Part shown: positions 37,979-46,063 of the stretch, piece by piece | How the letters are laid out: every line of letters begins with the position of its first letter | Position numbering within the stretch: position 1 is the stretch's first letter | NCBI GenBank assembly: GCA_022826945.1 | Contig: JAJDTY010000007.1 | Location: 194,501 to 258,500 of the forward strand | Origin: Candidatus Binatia bacterium | GTDB lineage: Bacteria > Desulfobacterota > Binatia > Bin18 | Direction of reading: 5' to 3' | Length of the DNA stretch: 64,000 nucleotides | Program-made: the position numbers and the translations under genes | The notes under the pieces: generated by a model | Told to the model about the DNA's origin: nothing | The model's input: the letters and a program-made list of their open reading frames with translations, nothing else | The model's database searches: none

Positions 37979-39133
37979 ATGTCAGAAAAAGAACGCTGTC
38001 CAGAAATTCGGAACGAGATGCGTAAATTCTGCAGTCAGTACGGCGATGAATATTGGCGTAAGCTCGATAAGGAACATCGCTATCCCGAGCAGTTTGTGGA
38101 TGAGCTGACCCAGGCCGGCTGGTTGGCGGCCCTAATCCCCGAACAATACGGAGGCTCGGGGCTGACGGTGACGGAGGCCAGCGTGATTTTGGAGGAGATC
38201 AACCGCTCGGGCGGCAATGCCGCCGCCTGCCATGCCCAGATGTACATCATGGGCTCCCTGCTCCGGCACGGCAGCGATGAACAGAAACAGCGCTATTTAC
38301 CCCGGATTGCGAGCGGAGAGATTCGACTCCAGGCTTTTGGTGTCACCGAGCCGGACGCCGGCTCCGATACGACGCATATTCGCACCACGGCCAAAAGGGA
38401 CGGCGACTACTACATCGTCAACGGCGGCAAAATCTTCACCTCCCGGGTGCAGCACTCCGACATGCTCCTCCTTCTGGCCCGGACGACGCCGTACGACGAA
38501 AGCCCCAAAAAAACGCTGGGCATGAGCATCTTTCTGGTGGATTTGCGGGAGGCTGGAGACGCCGTCGAAGTCCGCCCGATTGACGCCATGATTAACCATG
38601 AAACCAACCAGCTCTTTTTCCACGAGCTCAAGGTCCCGGTCGAAAACCTGATTGGCGAGGAAGGCTCCGGCTTCTACTATATTCTCGACGGCATGAATGC
38701 CGAACGTATCCTGGTTGCCTCCGAGGCTATTGGTGATGCCCGCTGGTTCATCAAGCGCGCCGTCCAGTACGGCAACGAACGGGAGATTTTTGGGCGCCCT
38801 ATCACCAAGAACCAGGGTATCCAGTTTCCGCTGGCCCAGGCGTATGCTCAGACTGAAGCCGCGGACCTCATGCGCTTCCGCGCTTCTGATTTATTTGACG
38901 CCGGTGAAGCCTGCGGTGCAGAGGCCAATATGGCGAAGCTTTTATGCTCACAGGCCTCCTGGGCCGCGGCCAACGCGGCCATCGACACTCACGGCGGGTA
39001 TGGCTTTGCCGCCGAGTACGACGTGGAGCGCAAGTTCCGTGAGAGCCGCTTGTTCTCGATCGCGCCCATCTCAAACAATATGGTGCTCAATTTTATTGCC
39101 GAGCATGTACTGGGCATGCCGAGATCGTATTAG
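37979..39133 (+). CDS. Acyl-CoA dehydrogenase family protein
   Basis: 384-residue FAD flavoprotein. The N-terminal helical domain ends in IPEQYGGSGL, the middle barrel has AFGVTEPDAGSDTT and YIVNGGKIFTS, and the C-terminal helices include REIFGRPITKNQGIQF and DTHGGYGFAAEYDVER. The usual catalytic YEGT segment is APISNN, so the base is not at the MCAD position. Glu242 in MNAERIL corresponds to the IVD/LCAD-type position and may act instead. GGAGG lies 7 nt before the ATG. It is followed 9 bp later by an LLM oxidoreductase. Confidence 0.9.
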   Translation: MSEKERCPEIRNEMRKFCSQYGDEYWRKLDKEHRYPEQFVDELTQAGWLAALIPEQYGGSGLTVTEASVILEEINRSGGNAAACHAQMYIMGSLLRHGSDEQKQRYLPRIASGEIRLQAFGVTEPDAGSDTTHIRTTAKRDGDYYIVNGGKIFTSRVQHSDMLLLLARTTPYDESPKKTLGMSIFLVDLREAGDAVEVRPIDAMINHETNQLFFHELKVPVENLIGEEGSGFYYILDGMNAERILVASEAIGDARWFIKRAVQYGNEREIFGRPITKNQGIQFPLAQAYAQTEAADLMRFRASDLFDAGEACGAEANMAKLLCSQASWAAANAAIDTHGGYGFAAEYDVERKFRESRLFSIAPISNNMVLNFIAEHVLGMPRSY

Positions 39134-39142
39134 GAGCCGGCA

Positions 39143-40171
39143 ATGAAAATCGACACGGCCCTGATGCCCTCGACCTTTGAGGCCGCAGCCGCGGCCGCCC
39201 GCCAGGCCGAAGAGCTGGACCTGGATGGCTTGTGGAGTGCAGAGACCAGCCACGATCCGTTTTTTCCCCTCGTGGTCGCCGCCAGGGAAACGGAACGTAT
39301 CCAGCTGGGCACCGGGGTCGCCATTGTGTTTCCCCGGAGTCCCATGGTGCTGGCCAATATCTGCTGGGATTTACAAGCCAACTCCGGCGGGCGCTTCATG
39401 CTCGGGCTGGGCACCCAGGTCAAGGGACACAACCAGCGGCGCTTTAGTGTCAAATGGGAAGCCCCGGTGAAACGTTTGCGCGAAGTCGTCCTGTCGCTGC
39501 GGGCCATCTGGGACTGCTGGCAGAACGGCACCGCGCTCAATTTTGCGGGCGAGTTTTATCAATTCTCGCTGATGACGCCGTTCTTTAATCCTGGCCCGAT
39601 TGCGCAGCCGCACATTCCCATTCTCCTCTCCGGCCTGAACCCCTTGATCAGCCAGCTTGCCGGCGAGGTGGGCGACGGGTTTTTTGTCCACAATTTTCAC
39701 ACGCCGACTTATCTCAAGGAAACCGTACTGCCCAATATTGAAAAGGGCCTCGCCAAAGCCGGCCGGAAACGTGAGGACTTTACCCTGCAAACCGGGACAT
39801 TTATTGCCAGCGGAACCACGCCTGACGAAGTGAGGAAAGCCGTCGGCGCAGTTCGTCAACAGGTCGCTTTTTATGCGTCGACGCGGACCTATAAAGGGGT
39901 GCTCGACGCGCACGGCTGGGGAGAGACCTGCTTTCGACTGAACGAAAAGGCGGCCAAGGGCGACTGGGACGGCATGGCGGCGGAAATTACCGACGAGATG
40001 TTGGACGAAATCGCCGTCATCGGCACCTATGACACCATCGCCGCCACACTGGCGAATCGGTATAGCGGGCTCTTGGACCGTCTCATTGTGGGCTTTAGCG
40101 CCTCAGAGCGTCAGAGCCCAGGCCGCTATCGCGAATTCATTCAGGAAGTCCGGCGGCAGATGCAGACGTAA
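39143..40171 (+). CDS. LLM-class flavin/F420-dependent oxidoreductase (MSMEG_2256-like)
   Basis: 342-residue TIM-barrel oxidoreductase of the luciferase-like family. The opening MKIDTALMPSTFEAAAAAARQAEELDLDGLW and the region IQLGTGVAIVFPRSPM with GGRFMLGLGTQVKGH match the subfamily of F420-dependent enzymes first noted in mycobacteria. Whether this organism uses F420 or FMN cannot be decided here. AGGAG lies 6 nt before the ATG. Tight spacing to the acyl-CoA dehydrogenase (9 bp) and the thiolase gene 94 bp later suggest one operon. Confidence 0.86.
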   Translation: MKIDTALMPSTFEAAAAAARQAEELDLDGLWSAETSHDPFFPLVVAARETERIQLGTGVAIVFPRSPMVLANICWDLQANSGGRFMLGLGTQVKGHNQRRFSVKWEAPVKRLREVVLSLRAIWDCWQNGTALNFAGEFYQFSLMTPFFNPGPIAQPHIPILLSGLNPLISQLAGEVGDGFFVHNFHTPTYLKETVLPNIEKGLAKAGRKREDFTLQTGTFIASGTTPDEVRKAVGAVRQQVAFYASTRTYKGVLDAHGWGETCFRLNEKAAKGDWDGMAAEITDEMLDEIAVIGTYDTIAATLANRYSGLLDRLIVGFSASERQSPGRYREFIQEVRRQMQT

Positions 40172-40265
40172 GGGAGAGGCGGGAACCCGCCCCGGCCTGC
40201 GGCCACCCCTCCTGGGAGGGGATGAAGTCTCGTGTGAACTGAACCCAGGGAAAAAGGAGGGAAGT

Positions 40266-41495
40266 ATGGGGGCTCTGACGGATAAATACTGCATTGTCGG
40301 CGTAGGAGAGACGCCGCACATGCGTCCATCAAACCGCACGACCTTGTCCATGGCGTGCGAGGCAGTCAAAAAGGCGATGGCTGATGCCGGCCTGGAGCCG
40401 CGCGATATTGACGGCATGACCAGCTATCAGGCCGGGGATTCAACGACCTCGAATCATGTCGCCACGTCGCTCGGCATGCGGCTCAACTATTCGGTGGATA
40501 TTTTCGGGGGCGGGTCGAGTACCGAAGCACTGATAGGCAACACGGTCGGCCTGCTGGAAGCCGGCTATTGCAAAGCCATGGTCATCTTTCGCTCCATGAA
40601 CGGTCGCTCCGGACGACGCATGGGCGGACAGGCGCCAAGCGGTCCGGTGCCGCCAACCCGGGCAGCCGAGGACAACCAGTTCATGATGCCCTGGGGCTGG
40701 ACCTCGCCGGCCCAGCGCTTCGGCATGTCCGCCATGCGCTATTTGCGCGACACCGGCACGACCACCAAGTCGTTTGCCGAGATAGCGGTGGCCCACCGCT
40801 ATCACGCCAGCCTGAATCCCAAGGCGGTCATGCGCCATCCCATTACGATCGAAGATCACCAGAATTCACGCTGGGTGGTCAAACCCCTGCGCCTGCTCGA
40901 CTGCTGCCTCGAAACCGATGTCTCGGCCTGTCTCATTGTCACGTCTCGTGAACGCGCCTATGACCTGCGTCAGCCACCGGTTTTCATTATGGGCGGGACG
41001 GGACGGACCATGGCGCCCAACTCGGCCTGGAACTACTCGCGCCCGGAGATTCACTACGTCGCCGGGAATTATGGCCGCAACCGCCTGTTCGGTATGGCCG
41101 GGATCAGTCAAAAAGATGTGAACCTGATTTCGTGCTACGACGCCTTTACCTTCACCACCCTCATTCAGCTTGAAGCCTACGGTTTCTGCGGCAAAGGCGA
41201 GGCGGGGGAGTTTGTGAAAGGGGGCCGTTTGCAGATCGACCACGAGTTGCCGTCCAACCTCTCCGGGGGGCATCTATCCGAAGGCTATACCCACGGGGTG
41301 AGCATGGTGATTGAAAACGTCCGCCAACTCCGCCACCGCGCCGATGACGCCTGTCCGGGCTGGGCCGAGGGCACACACAGCTACGACCGTCAGGCCGGCT
41401 GTCGGCAAGTGAGAGACGCGCGTATTGCGGCCTGTCTCGGGTGGGGAACGGAAACCATGTCGAGTTCGGTCATTCTGCGTGGGATTTCAGCCTAA
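40266..41495 (+). CDS. Thiolase-fold lipid-transfer protein without the nucleophilic Cys
   Basis: 409 residues of the SCP-x/Ltp thiolase-like family. The thiolase site normally holding Cys reads DIFGGGSSTEALIGNT, so there is no nucleophilic Cys for thiolysis. Related Ltp2-type proteins act as aldolases with a DUF35 partner in steroid side-chain degradation, and here the next gene encodes a DUF35 protein. AAAGGAGG precedes the ATG at 40266; the frame open upstream overlaps the LLM gene. It ends with the family motif GTETMSSSVILRG. Confidence 0.87.
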   Translation: MGALTDKYCIVGVGETPHMRPSNRTTLSMACEAVKKAMADAGLEPRDIDGMTSYQAGDSTTSNHVATSLGMRLNYSVDIFGGGSSTEALIGNTVGLLEAGYCKAMVIFRSMNGRSGRRMGGQAPSGPVPPTRAAEDNQFMMPWGWTSPAQRFGMSAMRYLRDTGTTTKSFAEIAVAHRYHASLNPKAVMRHPITIEDHQNSRWVVKPLRLLDCCLETDVSACLIVTSRERAYDLRQPPVFIMGGTGRTMAPNSAWNYSRPEIHYVAGNYGRNRLFGMAGISQKDVNLISCYDAFTFTTLIQLEAYGFCGKGEAGEFVKGGRLQIDHELPSNLSGGHLSEGYTHGVSMVIENVRQLRHRADDACPGWAEGTHSYDRQAGCRQVRDARIAACLGWGTETMSSSVILRGISA

Positions 41496-41508
41496 AGGAG
41501 GGGTGACC

Positions 41509-41979
41509 ATGCCTGGTCCAATTGATTACAGCAAGATCACAATCATGCCCGACTTCGATACCGTCGAATGGTGGATGGGCACCAAAGAACACAAATACCT
41601 GGTGCGCCAGTGCAAGGACTGCAGCCACAAATGGTTTCCGCCCTTCCCGGCCTGCAATACATGCAACTCCATGGACCTCGGCTGGTTTGAGACCGCCGGA
41701 ACCGGCGTGCTTCACAGCTATATCGTCGTGACCCAGCCCATCCTGGGCGCATTTGTCGAGGCGGTCCCCTATGTTGTCGGCCTGATTGAGTTAGACGACT
41801 GCCACGAAGCCGACGGCTCGCTGGTCCGCGTCGGCGGGGTCATGCTGGACGACGAAGAAGACGTGGCGATCGGTCTGCCCGTCACCGTGGAATTTGAGCA
41901 GACCAACGAGGCCAATATTGTTGTGCCGCGCTGGAAGATCAGCGGCACGGCAGAGGACACCTGGAAGTTCAGTGAATGA
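41509..41979 (+). CDS. Zinc-ribbon/OB-fold protein (DUF35/ChsH2-like)
   Basis: 156 residues with a rubredoxin-like zinc ribbon (CKDCSHKWFPPFPACNTCNS, four Cys) followed by an OB fold (GTGVLHSYIVVTQ, VPYVVGLIELDD, GLPVTVEFEQT). Such proteins bind acyl-CoA and partner thiolase-like enzymes; the Ltp2-ChsH2 aldolase is the known model. AAAGGAGG lies 7 nt before the ATG, 13 bp after the thiolase stop, so the two are cotranscribed and are predicted to form a complex. Confidence 0.88.
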   Translation: MPGPIDYSKITIMPDFDTVEWWMGTKEHKYLVRQCKDCSHKWFPPFPACNTCNSMDLGWFETAGTGVLHSYIVVTQPILGAFVEAVPYVVGLIELDDCHEADGSLVRVGGVMLDDEEDVAIGLPVTVEFEQTNEANIVVPRWKISGTAEDTWKFSE

Positions 41980-42033
41980 TTTTTCAAATGGCCGCAGATA
42001 TTATGGGCGCGTGCAGGTTCGGCCTCATGGGCA

Positions 42034-42384
42034 ATGGTTAGACTGAAGATGCCGACCGTATTTGGCATGACTGCTTCGGCCATGGAGATTGAAGAGGCGC
42101 GGGCTCAGGGGGTCGCCGTTGAGGACGACTCCCTTACCGTTGACCTTGTTGACGGCCGGACGGTCATCGTCCCGCTCGCTTGGTACGCACGCCTCTGGCA
42201 CGGTACCCCGGAGGAACGAAAGAACTTCGAGATTATTGGTGATGGGACGCTCATCCATTGGCCCGACCTCGATGAAGACCTGAGTGTCTCTGGTATTTTA
42301 GTCGGACGAAAGTCGGGGGAGAGTCAACAATCGTTAAAAAAATGGCTGGAAGGACGGACAAAGTCTGGAAATCAGCCAGCATAG
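42034..42384 (+). CDS. DUF2442-domain protein
   Basis: 116 residues. The core reads DDSLTVDLVDGRTVIVPLAWYARLWHGTPEERKNF and then IHWPDLDEDLSVSGIL, the DUF2442 consensus. These small proteins often occur with DUF4160 genes in mobile or toxin-antitoxin-like settings; no DUF4160 partner is seen here. The N-terminus has several possible ATGs (42034, 42049, 42067) without a clear Shine-Dalgarno. The C-terminus adds about 20 basic residues. Confidence 0.82.
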   Translation: MVRLKMPTVFGMTASAMEIEEARAQGVAVEDDSLTVDLVDGRTVIVPLAWYARLWHGTPEERKNFEIIGDGTLIHWPDLDEDLSVSGILVGRKSGESQQSLKKWLEGRTKSGNQPA

Positions 42385-42402
42385 TCTATCTGCAACTGTT
42401 TC

Positions 42403-42804
42403 ATGCGACTCCTCGCCTTCATCGGTCTCTGGCTCCTCTGCGCGGTCCTATCGGCCTGTATCGCCGCCAGCAAGGGCCGGGCATGGCAAGGCCGGTTGAT
42501 TGGAGGCGTATTGATCGGTCCGTTCGGACTGCTGATCGGACTGCTCCCGGCCCGCTACAAAAAACCGGTCGGGCTTCCCCCTCGGCTGTCCGTTGTGAGC
42601 GCCATCGCCGCCGCCGTGATGTCGATTGGCGCGTTTTATGCCCTTCACAGCGCTTACTGGGGCAGTGCCGCCCTCCTCTTCCTGGTAACCGGGCTGCTGG
42701 CAGAGATTGTCTTTCTGACCGACTCGGCGGACACCGGACAGGAGCCTGACGACCCCAATCCTCCCACCCCTCCCCCAAGTCTCAACAGTCGCCCGCTCGT
42801 GTAG
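42403..42804 (+). CDS. Small multi-helix membrane protein, unknown
   Basis: 133 residues with about four hydrophobic segments (residues 2-22, 31-47, 62-80, 86-103) and a proline-rich hydrophilic tail (PDDPNPPTPPP). The first helix ends at Cys19, but the context (LSACIAAS) could also be read as a lipobox-like signal. No family is recognised. It lies 18 bp after the DUF2442 gene. Another frame over the same bases is basic and lacks this regular hydrophobic pattern. Confidence 0.55.
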   Translation: MRLLAFIGLWLLCAVLSACIAASKGRAWQGRLIGGVLIGPFGLLIGLLPARYKKPVGLPPRLSVVSAIAAAVMSIGAFYALHSAYWGSAALLFLVTGLLAEIVFLTDSADTGQEPDDPNPPTPPPSLNSRPLV

Positions 42805-42945
42805 ACATTCTCAGAATAAACCCGGCTCCCGATGAGCGGTTTTCCCGTACGGAAATTGCAGCGGCCCCCGCCCGTCACCTTGACCTCCCTCGGAGAAACC
42901 GTTTAGCTAGGCGCACGTCTGTGTCCACTCTTTAAGGAGGCGCGT

Positions 42946-43719
42946 GTGGCTGAAGAAATTCTGTGCTCAATCGACGAAGGCATTGCAACCATTACCCTGA
43001 ACCGCCCGGAAAAGCGGAACGCCATGAATACGGCGGTGCTGGAAGGATTGGAGCATTATTTTGACGAACTGGAGGCCAACACCGAGGTCCGCACGATTAT
43101 CGTCCGCGGCGAAGGCAGGGCCTTTTGTGCCGGCCTGGACTTGCGGGAGTTAAACGCCCGTCAACAGAGCGACGAAGATGCGGAAAGCGGTATTATTGAG
43201 CTGCTCGGAAAAATCGAAGCATCCCGACATCCGACCATTGCCATGGTCCAAGGCGATGCCTTGGCCGGCGGCTGCGAACTCGCCCTCCACTGTGATCTGC
43301 GCATTGTCTCGGAAGTCGCCCGGTTTGGCATGCCCTTGGCCCGGCTGGGGCTTATTGTTCCGTTTCGCTTGGGTCAAAAACTCGTTGAGATTGTCGGCCC
43401 GGCCTTCACCAAGCAGATCCTCCTCACCGGACAGCCGGTCAGCGCCCAGCGGGCGTATGAAATCGGCATGGTGCATCAACTCGTCTCTGCCGACGAACTG
43501 GAAGCGGCCACGCTGGCACTGGCCCGGACGATTGCCGCCAACGCACCGCTCTCTCTAGCCGGCATGAAAAAGAGCATCCTGCGTATGATCTCGCTCCGGG
43601 ACAGCATAGCCTCCGACGACCTCAACACCCTGGTCCGTCAGGCGCGCAAGAGCGAAGATGCCAACGAAGGCGTGCGGGCCATGTTGGAGAAGCGCCCGCC
43701 ACATTTTCGAGGAAGGTAA
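42946..43719 (+). CDS. Enoyl-CoA hydratase/isomerase-family protein (first Glu only)
   Basis: 257-residue crotonase with LNRPEKRNAMN, RGEGRAFCAGLDLRE and DALAGGCELALHCD. The first catalytic Glu is present (GGCEL) but the second position reads MPLARLG instead of PExxLG, so one of the two hydratase acids is missing. The GTG start at 42946 has AAGGAGG 4 nt upstream and yields the normal N-terminus. It is followed by a methyltransferase-like membrane protein and an FMN monooxygenase in the same direction. Confidence 0.87.
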   Translation: MAEEILCSIDEGIATITLNRPEKRNAMNTAVLEGLEHYFDELEANTEVRTIIVRGEGRAFCAGLDLRELNARQQSDEDAESGIIELLGKIEASRHPTIAMVQGDALAGGCELALHCDLRIVSEVARFGMPLARLGLIVPFRLGQKLVEIVGPAFTKQILLTGQPVSAQRAYEIGMVHQLVSADELEAATLALARTIAANAPLSLAGMKKSILRMISLRDSIASDDLNTLVRQARKSEDANEGVRAMLEKRPPHFRGR

Positions 43720-43779
43720 AACCCCTTACCCCCGAGAAAGGGAAGCGGCCCGCGCCCCGCAAACGCTTGAGACCCTTCC

Positions 43780-44286
43780 ATGCTGTCCCTCCGGCTCCGT
43801 GCTACGGTGTACACGCTTGTCATTCCCGGCTTCCTGGTTGGCTATCTGCCCTGGAAACTCCGACCGCTTGAGGCCGCGGCCCCGCTTCCCTTCCCGATGC
43901 TGTTTTCCCTGCTCGGCTTCCTCCTCTGTCTGGGTGGGGGAGCCCTACTCTTTTCGGCGGCGTATTATCTTGTCCGCCGCGGCGCCGGCACCCCCTTCCC
44001 ACTCGACCCGCCCCAGCGCATGGTTGTTGCCGGTCCGTATGCCCATATTCAGCATCCCATGCTGGTCGGTCTGTTTGCCATACTGTGCGGCCAAATCGTC
44101 TGGTTTCCGTCCGTCCACGTCTTGCTCTATACTCTGTTGCTGCTGCTGGTCAGTCGCGCACTCGTGCTCCACGTTGAGGAGCCGACCCTGAGAGAACGGT
44201 TTGGTGAGGACTATATGGCCTATCAAGCCGCCATACCACGCTGGTTCCCGTCGCGCGTCTCCTCAGGGCCGACAGATGCGGTCTGA
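43780..44286 (+). CDS. Isoprenylcysteine/phospholipid methyltransferase-like membrane protein
   Basis: 168 residues with four to five membrane helices and the ICMT/PEMT signature PQRMVVAGPYAHIQHPML in a loop, then VEEPTLRERFGEDYMAYQAAIPRWFP at the C-terminus. Such enzymes use S-adenosylmethionine bound near the membrane. The substrate is not known; lipid or small isoprenoid methylation is possible. It lies 43 bp before the next gene and shares its direction. Confidence 0.82.
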   Translation: MLSLRLRATVYTLVIPGFLVGYLPWKLRPLEAAAPLPFPMLFSLLGFLLCLGGGALLFSAAYYLVRRGAGTPFPLDPPQRMVVAGPYAHIQHPMLVGLFAILCGQIVWFPSVHVLLYTLLLLLVSRALVLHVEEPTLRERFGEDYMAYQAAIPRWFPSRVSSGPTDAV

Positions 44287-44329
44287 CTCCAGACGCTTGC
44301 AGGCGAGAGAACATATAAGGAGAAAACTC

Positions 44330-45475
44330 GTGAGTGATCGACATCTTGAACTCGGCGTCTTCGCCCCCACCATTGGCTGCGCGCCCTCCTTTGGCAAAAA
44401 TGCTTTTGTCCTGGTCTCGTCCGCCGAGCAGCGCACCGAGCCGACCTATGATTACAACCTGCGCCTCGCTCAACTCCTCGACCGGAGCGGGCTTGAAATT
44501 TTTTTCATGGCTCAACGCGGCGGGGCGGGCTTTGGTCCGGCGCGCTTTTGGAGCTACTCGCTCGACTCATTTACCGCGGCCGCTGGCCTGGCCATGGCGA
44601 CCCAAAATCTCCAGCTCATCTCCACGGTCCACACCGCCTTTTATCATCCCGGCATGGTGGCCCGGATTGGAGCCACTTTGGATCAGATCAGCAAAGGGCG
44701 CTGGGCGCTGAACATCGTCAGCGGCTGGGCGGAGCAAGACTTTCGCATGCTTGATATCCCCTTGCTGGAGCACGATAAGCGCTATGCGCAGTCCACGGAG
44801 TTCGTTGAGGTGCTCAGGAAATTCTGGACCGAGGACTGGTTTGATTATGCGGGTGAGTTTTTCTCCATCAGCCAGGGCACCTGCCATCCGAAACCGGTCC
44901 GGCCACCGCTGCTGTATAATGCCGGCAGCTCGCCGGTTGGCCGGGATTTTGCCGCCCAGTATTGCGACTGGTATTTTGCCGGAGCCCAGTCGCCGGAACT
45001 CCTGGCCGAGGAAGTGGCCGACGTCCGCGCCAGGGCAGCGCAGCAGGGTCGTGAGGTGAAGGTGATCATCTATCTCTTTGTCTTATGCCGCGATACGGAA
45101 GAAGCCGCCCACGCAGAAATCGAAGAGATACTTGCGCACGCGGAGTTCGACAGCGCCCGCGAGTGGCTGGAAACCTTAACCGGCCAGACGGTGGGCACCG
45201 TCGCCTCGACCCTGGGCCAGGGCGTTTCCGTCGACGACATGCTGCGGAGCGTTATTCTCGGAGTCGGCAGCGGCAAGCTGATCGGCACCCCGGAGCAGGT
45301 CGCCCATGCCCTCGCCCAGTTTCAGGCGGCCGGCGCCGATGCGGTCGGCTTGACGTTCAGACATGTCGAAGAGGAGTTGGAGGACTTTATTGCCCGCGTC
45401 GTCCCCATGCTCGAACGTGAGGGCGTCCGCCGTCCACGCACGCCCGAAGCGGACTCGCTCAGGGCGTCCGGCTGA
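44330..45475 (+). CDS. LLM-class FMN-dependent monooxygenase (RutA/SfnG-like)
   Basis: 381-residue luciferase-like monooxygenase. The family patterns are LELGVFAPTIGC at the N-terminus, the stretch ISTVHTAFYHPGMVARIGAT, and ISKGRWALNIVSGW, as in FMNH2-dependent two-component oxygenases (RutA, SfnG, SsuD types). Flavin reductase is not adjacent. GTG at 44330 has AAGGAG 7 nt upstream; an earlier frame overlaps the methyltransferase-like gene. The pyrimidine-specific Rut neighbours are absent, so the substrate is open. Confidence 0.86.
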   Translation: MSDRHLELGVFAPTIGCAPSFGKNAFVLVSSAEQRTEPTYDYNLRLAQLLDRSGLEIFFMAQRGGAGFGPARFWSYSLDSFTAAAGLAMATQNLQLISTVHTAFYHPGMVARIGATLDQISKGRWALNIVSGWAEQDFRMLDIPLLEHDKRYAQSTEFVEVLRKFWTEDWFDYAGEFFSISQGTCHPKPVRPPLLYNAGSSPVGRDFAAQYCDWYFAGAQSPELLAEEVADVRARAAQQGREVKVIIYLFVLCRDTEEAAHAEIEEILAHAEFDSAREWLETLTGQTVGTVASTLGQGVSVDDMLRSVILGVGSGKLIGTPEQVAHALAQFQAAGADAVGLTFRHVEEELEDFIARVVPMLEREGVRRPRTPEADSLRASG

Positions 45476-45525
45476 GCAGTCTGTCGGCTCCGGTCTCGCA
45501 TGAAAAGCGGGAGCGCAAGCCCGGC

Positions 45526-46032
45526 TCACCCGACCTCTTTCTCATACGTGACAGAAGACTGGAGGCGATCTTCGGGGATATCGTAATACGCCCGGAGGAC
45601 GGCCTCCGGGTCTGCCGAAAGCGTATAACCGGCGGCTTCCAGCGCGTTCCGCGCTTTGTAATTGCCGGTATAGGTGCCAACCACGATGCGGCGTACTCCG
45701 CGAATCTGCCGCTCGATATATGTCCGCAGCAAAGAGCCGACCCCGTGCCGCTGCCGGTCGGGCAGAACATAGGCATGACGGAGGAGCGCCACGTCTTTGA
45801 CATATTCCAGCCCCATCACGCCAAGGAGCGTATCCGGGGCAAAGGCGCCATACCAGGTGAGCCGTTCCGCCTCTTTGGCCCAGTCGTCGGGGGTCATCTC
45901 CGGGTCGTGATATTCCTCGGCAGGCAGAAACTCCCGGTACCAGCGGGCCGCCGCATTAATGACCGCCAGGGCGGCCTCACGGTCGTCTTCGGTCAGTGGC
46001 CGTATCGGTATGTCACCCGGTCCGTCAGCCAT
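45526..46032 (-). CDS. GNAT-family N-acetyltransferase
   Basis: 168 residues with the GNAT acetyl-CoA motif at YVLPDRQRHGVGSLLRTY and a following GNYKARNALEAAGY. The N-terminus is the normal IRPLTEDDREAALAVINAA start. The last 40 residues mention DPEAVLRAYYDIPEDR and do not match a recognised subfamily. The Shine-Dalgarno is weak. It lies 31 bp downstream of the sugar-dehydrogenase-like gene and may be cotranscribed. Confidence 0.82.
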   Translation of the reverse strand: MADGPGDIPIRPLTEDDREAALAVINAAARWYREFLPAEEYHDPEMTPDDWAKEAERLTWYGAFAPDTLLGVMGLEYVKDVALLRHAYVLPDRQRHGVGSLLRTYIERQIRGVRRIVVGTYTGNYKARNALEAAGYTLSADPEAVLRAYYDIPEDRLQSSVTYEKEVG

Positions 46033-46063
46033 GAAGCGTTTCCCATCTTTTCGAGCAGATCGT

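Noticed and set aside
42342..42749. Alternative 135-codon frame overlapping the 42403 membrane gene
   Set aside because: Very basic with no family match, while the 42403 frame has a regular pattern of membrane helices.
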